Source: an uncultured Oscillospiraceae bacterium
GTDB lineage: Bacteria; Bacillota; Clostridia; Oscillospirales; Acutalibacteraceae
Assembly: GCA_900552925.1 (NCBI GenBank)
Contig: USBH01000007.1
Coordinates: 1 to 16,183 of the forward strand
DNA: 16,183 bases
Direction of reading: 5' to 3'
Each line of letters begins with the position of its first letter. Position 1 is the stretch's first letter. This document shows, in pieces, positions 13,454 to 16,183 of this stretch. The translations under genes were made by a program, and so were the position numbers. The notes beneath the pieces are model-generated. The model was not told the DNA's origin and did not search any database. It was given only the letters and a program-made list of their open reading frames with translations.

Positions 13454-15315
13454 GCGGAAAAATGACCCATACACCGCGGCGCGGCCCGCACGGCCCGATG
13501 GCGGGGCAGATCACCGGCGAAAAGGTCAAGGACTTCAAGGGCAGCCTCAAAAAGCTCGGCAGCTACCTCGCGCCGTTTAAAATCAAAATCCTTGTCGTCG
13601 TGCTGTTCGCGGCGCTCTCCACGGTCTTTACGATCGTCGGCCCGAAAATCCTCGCGAAGGCGACCGACGAGCTGACCGCCGGTCTGATGCGCATCATCAC
13701 CGGCGCGGCCGAGGGCATCGACTTCGGCTACATCGGCGCGGTGCTGCTGTTCCTCGTCGGGCTGTACGGCATCAGCGCTTTGTTCTCCTACATCCAGGGC
13801 TTCACGATGGCGGGCGTTTCGGCGAAGGTCTCGTACAACATGCGCACGGCGATCATGCAGAAGATCAACCGCCTGCCGGTTTCCTTCTTCCACAAGACGA
13901 GTCAGGGCGACGTGCTCTCGCGCATCACGAACGACGTCGACACGCTGAGCCAGAGCCTGAGCCAGAGCATCACGCAGCTGATCACCTCGGTCTGCTCGCT
14001 GATCGGCGTGCTGATCATGATGCTTTCGATCAGCTGGCAGCTCACGCTCGTCGCGCTCTGCACGGTGCCAGTCACGCTGCTCTTTGCGGGCGGCGTCGTC
14101 AAGGCCTCGCAGAAGTACTTCATCGGCCAGCAGAACTATCTCGGTTCGGTCAACGGCCACGTGGAGGAGATGTACGGCGGCCACGTCGTCGTCAAGGCCT
14201 TCGGCGGCGAGGCGCGCTCGCTCGAGAAGTTCGATGCGGAAAACGAAAAGCTCTACAATGCGGGCTGGAAGTCGGAGTTCCTTTCGGGCCTGATGCAGCC
14301 GATCATGAGCTTCATCGGCAACCTCGGCTACGTCGTGGTCTGCATCCTCGGCGCGTCGATGGCGGCCGGCGGCACGATGACGGTCGGCGGCATCCAGGCG
14401 TTCATCCAGTACCTGCGCAGCTTCACGCAGCCGATCACGCAGCTTGCGAGCATCTCGAACCAGATCCAGCGCACGCTGGCGGCGGCGGAGCGCATCTTCG
14501 AGTTTCTCGACGAGGAGGAGATCGAGGAGAAAACGCCGAAGTACAAGATCGACGACTGCAACATCCGCGGCGATATCCGCTTCGACCACGTGACCTTCGG
14601 CTACGAGGGCAGCGAGGAGATCGTCATCCACGATTTCTCCGCCGACGTCAAGGCGGGGCAGAAGATCGCGATCGTCGGCCCGACGGGCACCGGCAAGACG
14701 ACGATGGTGAAGCTGCTCATGCGCTTCCACGACCTGCGCGGCGGCGCGATCTATCTCGACGGCAAGAACATCGCCGATTTCGAGCGCAGCGACCTGCGGC
14801 GCGAATTCGGCATGGTGCTGCAGGATACGTGGCTGTACAGCGGCACGATCCGCGAGAACATCCGCTACGGGCGGCTCGACGCCACGGATGAAGAAGTGCT
14901 CGCGGCGGCGCGCGCCGCGCAGGTGGACCGCTTTGTGCGCACGCTGCCGGACGGCTACGACACGATCCTGAACGAGGAGGCGACGAACGTCTCGCAGGGC
15001 CAGAAGCAGCTTCTGACGATTGCGCGCGCGCTGCTCTCCGACAGCCGGATCATGATCCTCGACGAGGCGACGAGCTCGGTCGACACGCGCACGGAGCTTT
15101 CGATCCAGACCGCGATGGACAATCTGATGCGCGGGCGCACGAGCTTCATCATCGCGCACCGGCTTTCGACGATCCGCAACGCGGATCTGATCCTCTGCAT
15201 GAAGGACGGCGACATCGTCGAGCAGGGCACGCACGACGCGCTGATGGCGAAAAACGGCTTTTACGCCGAGCTCTACAACAGCCAGTTTGCGGGCGGCGCA
15301 GAGGAGGCCGTCTGA
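13450..15315 (+). CDS. ABC exporter half-transporter, catalytic-site subunit
   Basis: A 621-residue permease-ATPase and the likely partner of the preceding gene. A basic N-terminal tail (1-40) leads to six transmembrane helices (first about 42-65) with no large insert. The ATPase domain has Walker A GPTGTGKTT (410-418), Walker B IMILDEATSSVD with catalytic E539, and a normal H-loop H570 (IIAHRLSTI). Its signature is VSQGQ (514-518) rather than SGGQ. So this subunit supplies the catalytic Walker motifs and a weak signature, complementing its partner. The start is ATG at 13450 with AAGGAGGA upstream, overlapping the previous stop; an upstream in-frame ATG at 13396 is inside the first gene and lacks support. 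The substrate is unknown; drug or peptide/lipid export is the usual role. Confidence 0.95.
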   Translation: MSGKMTHTPRRGPHGPMAGQITGEKVKDFKGSLKKLGSYLAPFKIKILVVVLFAALSTVFTIVGPKILAKATDELTAGLMRIITGAAEGIDFGYIGAVLLFLVGLYGISALFSYIQGFTMAGVSAKVSYNMRTAIMQKINRLPVSFFHKTSQGDVLSRITNDVDTLSQSLSQSITQLITSVCSLIGVLIMMLSISWQLTLVALCTVPVTLLFAGGVVKASQKYFIGQQNYLGSVNGHVEEMYGGHVVVKAFGGEARSLEKFDAENEKLYNAGWKSEFLSGLMQPIMSFIGNLGYVVVCILGASMAAGGTMTVGGIQAFIQYLRSFTQPITQLASISNQIQRTLAAAERIFEFLDEEEIEEKTPKYKIDDCNIRGDIRFDHVTFGYEGSEEIVIHDFSADVKAGQKIAIVGPTGTGKTTMVKLLMRFHDLRGGAIYLDGKNIADFERSDLRREFGMVLQDTWLYSGTIRENIRYGRLDATDEEVLAAARAAQVDRFVRTLPDGYDTILNEEATNVSQGQKQLLTIARALLSDSRIMILDEATSSVDTRTELSIQTAMDNLMRGRTSFIIAHRLSTIRNADLILCMKDGDIVEQGTHDALMAKNGFYAELYNSQFAGGAEEAV

Positions 15316-15355
15316 CCGGGTTTTGCATCGGCAGAATACAAACGGTTGAAAACAG

Positions 15356-15391
15356 AAAAGCGTGGGCACCATGCGGTGTTCCACGCTTTTT
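15356..15391. terminator. Bidirectional rho-independent terminator
   Basis: AAAAGCGTGG (15356-15365) pairs with CCACGCTTTT (15381-15390), with an inner CACC-atgc-GGTG, followed by T on the plus strand and preceded by A that gives T on the minus strand. It separates the convergent ABC operon and sbcC. Confidence 0.93.
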
Positions 15392-15404
15392 CGTTTGCCT
15401 GTGT

Positions 15405-16139
15405 TTATTCGGAGATGACCTTCGCCGCGGCGGAGCCGGAAGCGGTCTTTGACACGCGGATCATCGTCGGGATGCGCCGCTGCAGCTCCGCGACGTGCGA
15501 GATGATGCCGATCACGCGCCCGCTCTGCCGGATGGTCTCGAGCGCGCGCATCGCGGTGTCGAGCGTGTCGGTGTCGAGCGAGCCGAAGCCCTCGTCGATG
15601 AACAGCGCGTCGAGCCGGACCGCGCCGGAATAGCTCTGCACGACCTCGGAAAGGCCGAAGGCGAGGGAGAGCGAGGCGAGGAACTGCTCGCCGCCCGAGA
15701 GCGTTTCGATCGAGCGCGCCGTGCCGCTCATGCCGTCGAGCACCTCGATGTCGAGCCCGGCGTAGCCCTGCCCGCCCTTCGGCGCGTCCATACGGCGCAG
15801 CGCGTAGCGCCCGCGGCTGAGGATCGAAAAGAAGCGGTTCGCGCTGGCGGTGGTCTCCTCGAGCATCATGCTCAGCACGTACTGCAGAATCGGCATGCGC
15901 ATCGCGTTCTTGCCGGAGAGCAGGCCGTGCAGGCGCGCGTAGCGGCTGTATTCGCGGTCGAGCGCTTCGGCTTCGTCGGCGATGACTGCCACGGCCTCGC
16001 GCGTCTGCTTCGCGGACGCCAGGGATTCGTCGAGACGGCCGCATTCGACGTGCAGCGCGTCGAGCTGCTTGCGGATCTTCTCGGCGGCCGCGGCGCAGTC
16101 TGCGGCCGAAGCGGGCGGGGCCTTTCCGAAGCTTTGGAT
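15405..16139 (-). CDS. sbcC: Exonuclease SbcC, C-terminal part (5'-truncated by contig end)
   Basis: The last 244 residues of the SMC-like ATPase subunit of the SbcCD (Rad50-Mre11-type) nuclease, which cuts hairpins and blocked DNA ends during repair. The visible part begins in the distal coiled coil (ADCAAAAEKIRKQLDALH...), then NRFFSILSRGRYALRR. The ABC signature is ETLSGGEQFLASLSLAFGLSEVVQ (in part), and Walker B is LFIDEGFGSLD with the catalytic Glu. A final VIGIISHVAELQRRI contains the H-loop His. The zinc hook, N-terminal Walker A and sbcD lie beyond the contig. The frame runs straight into the adapter, whose bases add a false start peptide MYKRQ; the true sequence ends at 16139. The stop is TAA at 15405-15407. 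Confidence 0.95.
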   Translation of the reverse strand: MQSFGKAPPASAADCAAAAEKIRKQLDALHVECGRLDESLASAKQTREAVAVIADEAEALDREYSRYARLHGLLSGKNAMRMPILQYVLSMMLEETTASANRFFSILSRGRYALRRMDAPKGGQGYAGLDIEVLDGMSGTARSIETLSGGEQFLASLSLAFGLSEVVQSYSGAVRLDALFIDEGFGSLDTDTLDTAMRALETIRQSGRVIGIISHVAELQRRIPTMIRVSKTASGSAAAKVISE

Positions 16140-16183
16140 CTGTCTCTTATACACATCTGACGCTGCCGACGAATTAGACGGTG
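16140..16183 (+). other. Illumina Nextera P5-side adapter (artefact)
   Basis: CTGTCTCTTATACACATCT (16140-16158) is the mosaic end, GACGCTGCCGACGA (16159-16172) the read-1 tail, ATTAGACG (16173-16180) fills the i5 index place, and GTG starts the P5 remainder. From memory, the index is the reverse complement of S510 (CGTCTAAT). It is not genomic. Confidence 0.98.

Noticed and set aside
13405..16044. An 879-codon minus-strand open frame across the second ABC gene and sbcC region
   Set aside because: It runs antisense to a clear ABC transporter and out of frame with SbcC, is extremely rich in Arg/Asp/Ala as expected of a shadow in GC-rich DNA, and shows no domain.
1..16183. Search for CRISPR arrays, transposases, integrases, att sites, retrons, toxin-antitoxin pairs and tRNA/rRNA genes
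   Set aside because: None seen. The mosaic-end sequences at the contig ends are library Tn5 adapter, not a natural transposon.

Overview
The window is a GC-rich bacterial contig of about 16.1 kb. It most likely comes from a Bacillota (Firmicutes) genome of the class Clostridia, probably a gut-type lineage. This placement is inferred from four things: a pyruvate kinase with the extra C-terminal PEP-utilising mobile domain, the order rpmG-secE-nusG-rplK-rplA-rplJ-rplL with a Firmicutes-style L10 leader, strong GGAGG ribosome binding sites, and sigma-A promoters that often carry a TG-extended -10. Both ends are not genomic. Bases 1-48 and 16140-16183 are Illumina Nextera adapter with index bases, so the contig was assembled from untrimmed read-through. 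The first and last genes are cut by this artefact.

Layout. (1) 49-2191 (+): the C-terminal three quarters of pyruvate kinase, overlapping by 4 bp a Cof-type HAD phosphatase and ending at a bidirectional terminator. (2) 2256-3629 (-): a SAM-dependent methyltransferase translationally coupled to a TetR-family regulator. The TetR promoter is bracketed by two related palindromes, so autoregulation is likely. (3) 3713-4495 (+): a single-gene KDPG/KHG aldolase unit (eda) with its own promoter and terminator. (4) 4757-5782 (-): a ROK-family regulator, divergent from (5) 5900-6688 (+), an unrecognised lysine-rich protein. (6) 6718-9114 (+): rpmG, secE, nusG, rplK and rplA, with two L1-type regulatory RNA motifs ahead of rplK and rplA. 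(7) 9135-10431 (+): rplJ-rplL with a perfect consensus promoter, an L10 leader with attenuator, and a strong terminator. rpoB does not follow, which departs from the common bacterial order. (8) 10631-15391 (+): a MarR-type regulator and two ABC exporter half-transporters forming an asymmetric heterodimer. The promoter overlaps a four-half-site operator. (9) 15405-16139 (-): the C-terminal end of SbcC.

How the genes work together. Regions 6-7 are core translation, secretion and transcription-elongation genes with classical r-protein feedback controls. Region 8 looks like a self-contained, drug- or metabolite-inducible efflux operon: regulator first, then the two transporter halves, joined by short gaps or overlaps. 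Region 2 looks like a small regulator-enzyme unit of unknown substrate. I see no mobile element, CRISPR array, tRNA, rRNA or convincing new defence system. The most interesting non-standard signals are the two operator arrays (TetR and MarR), the large extracytoplasmic insertion in the first ABC half-transporter, the duplicated L1-like RNA motif, and the missing rpoB after rplL.
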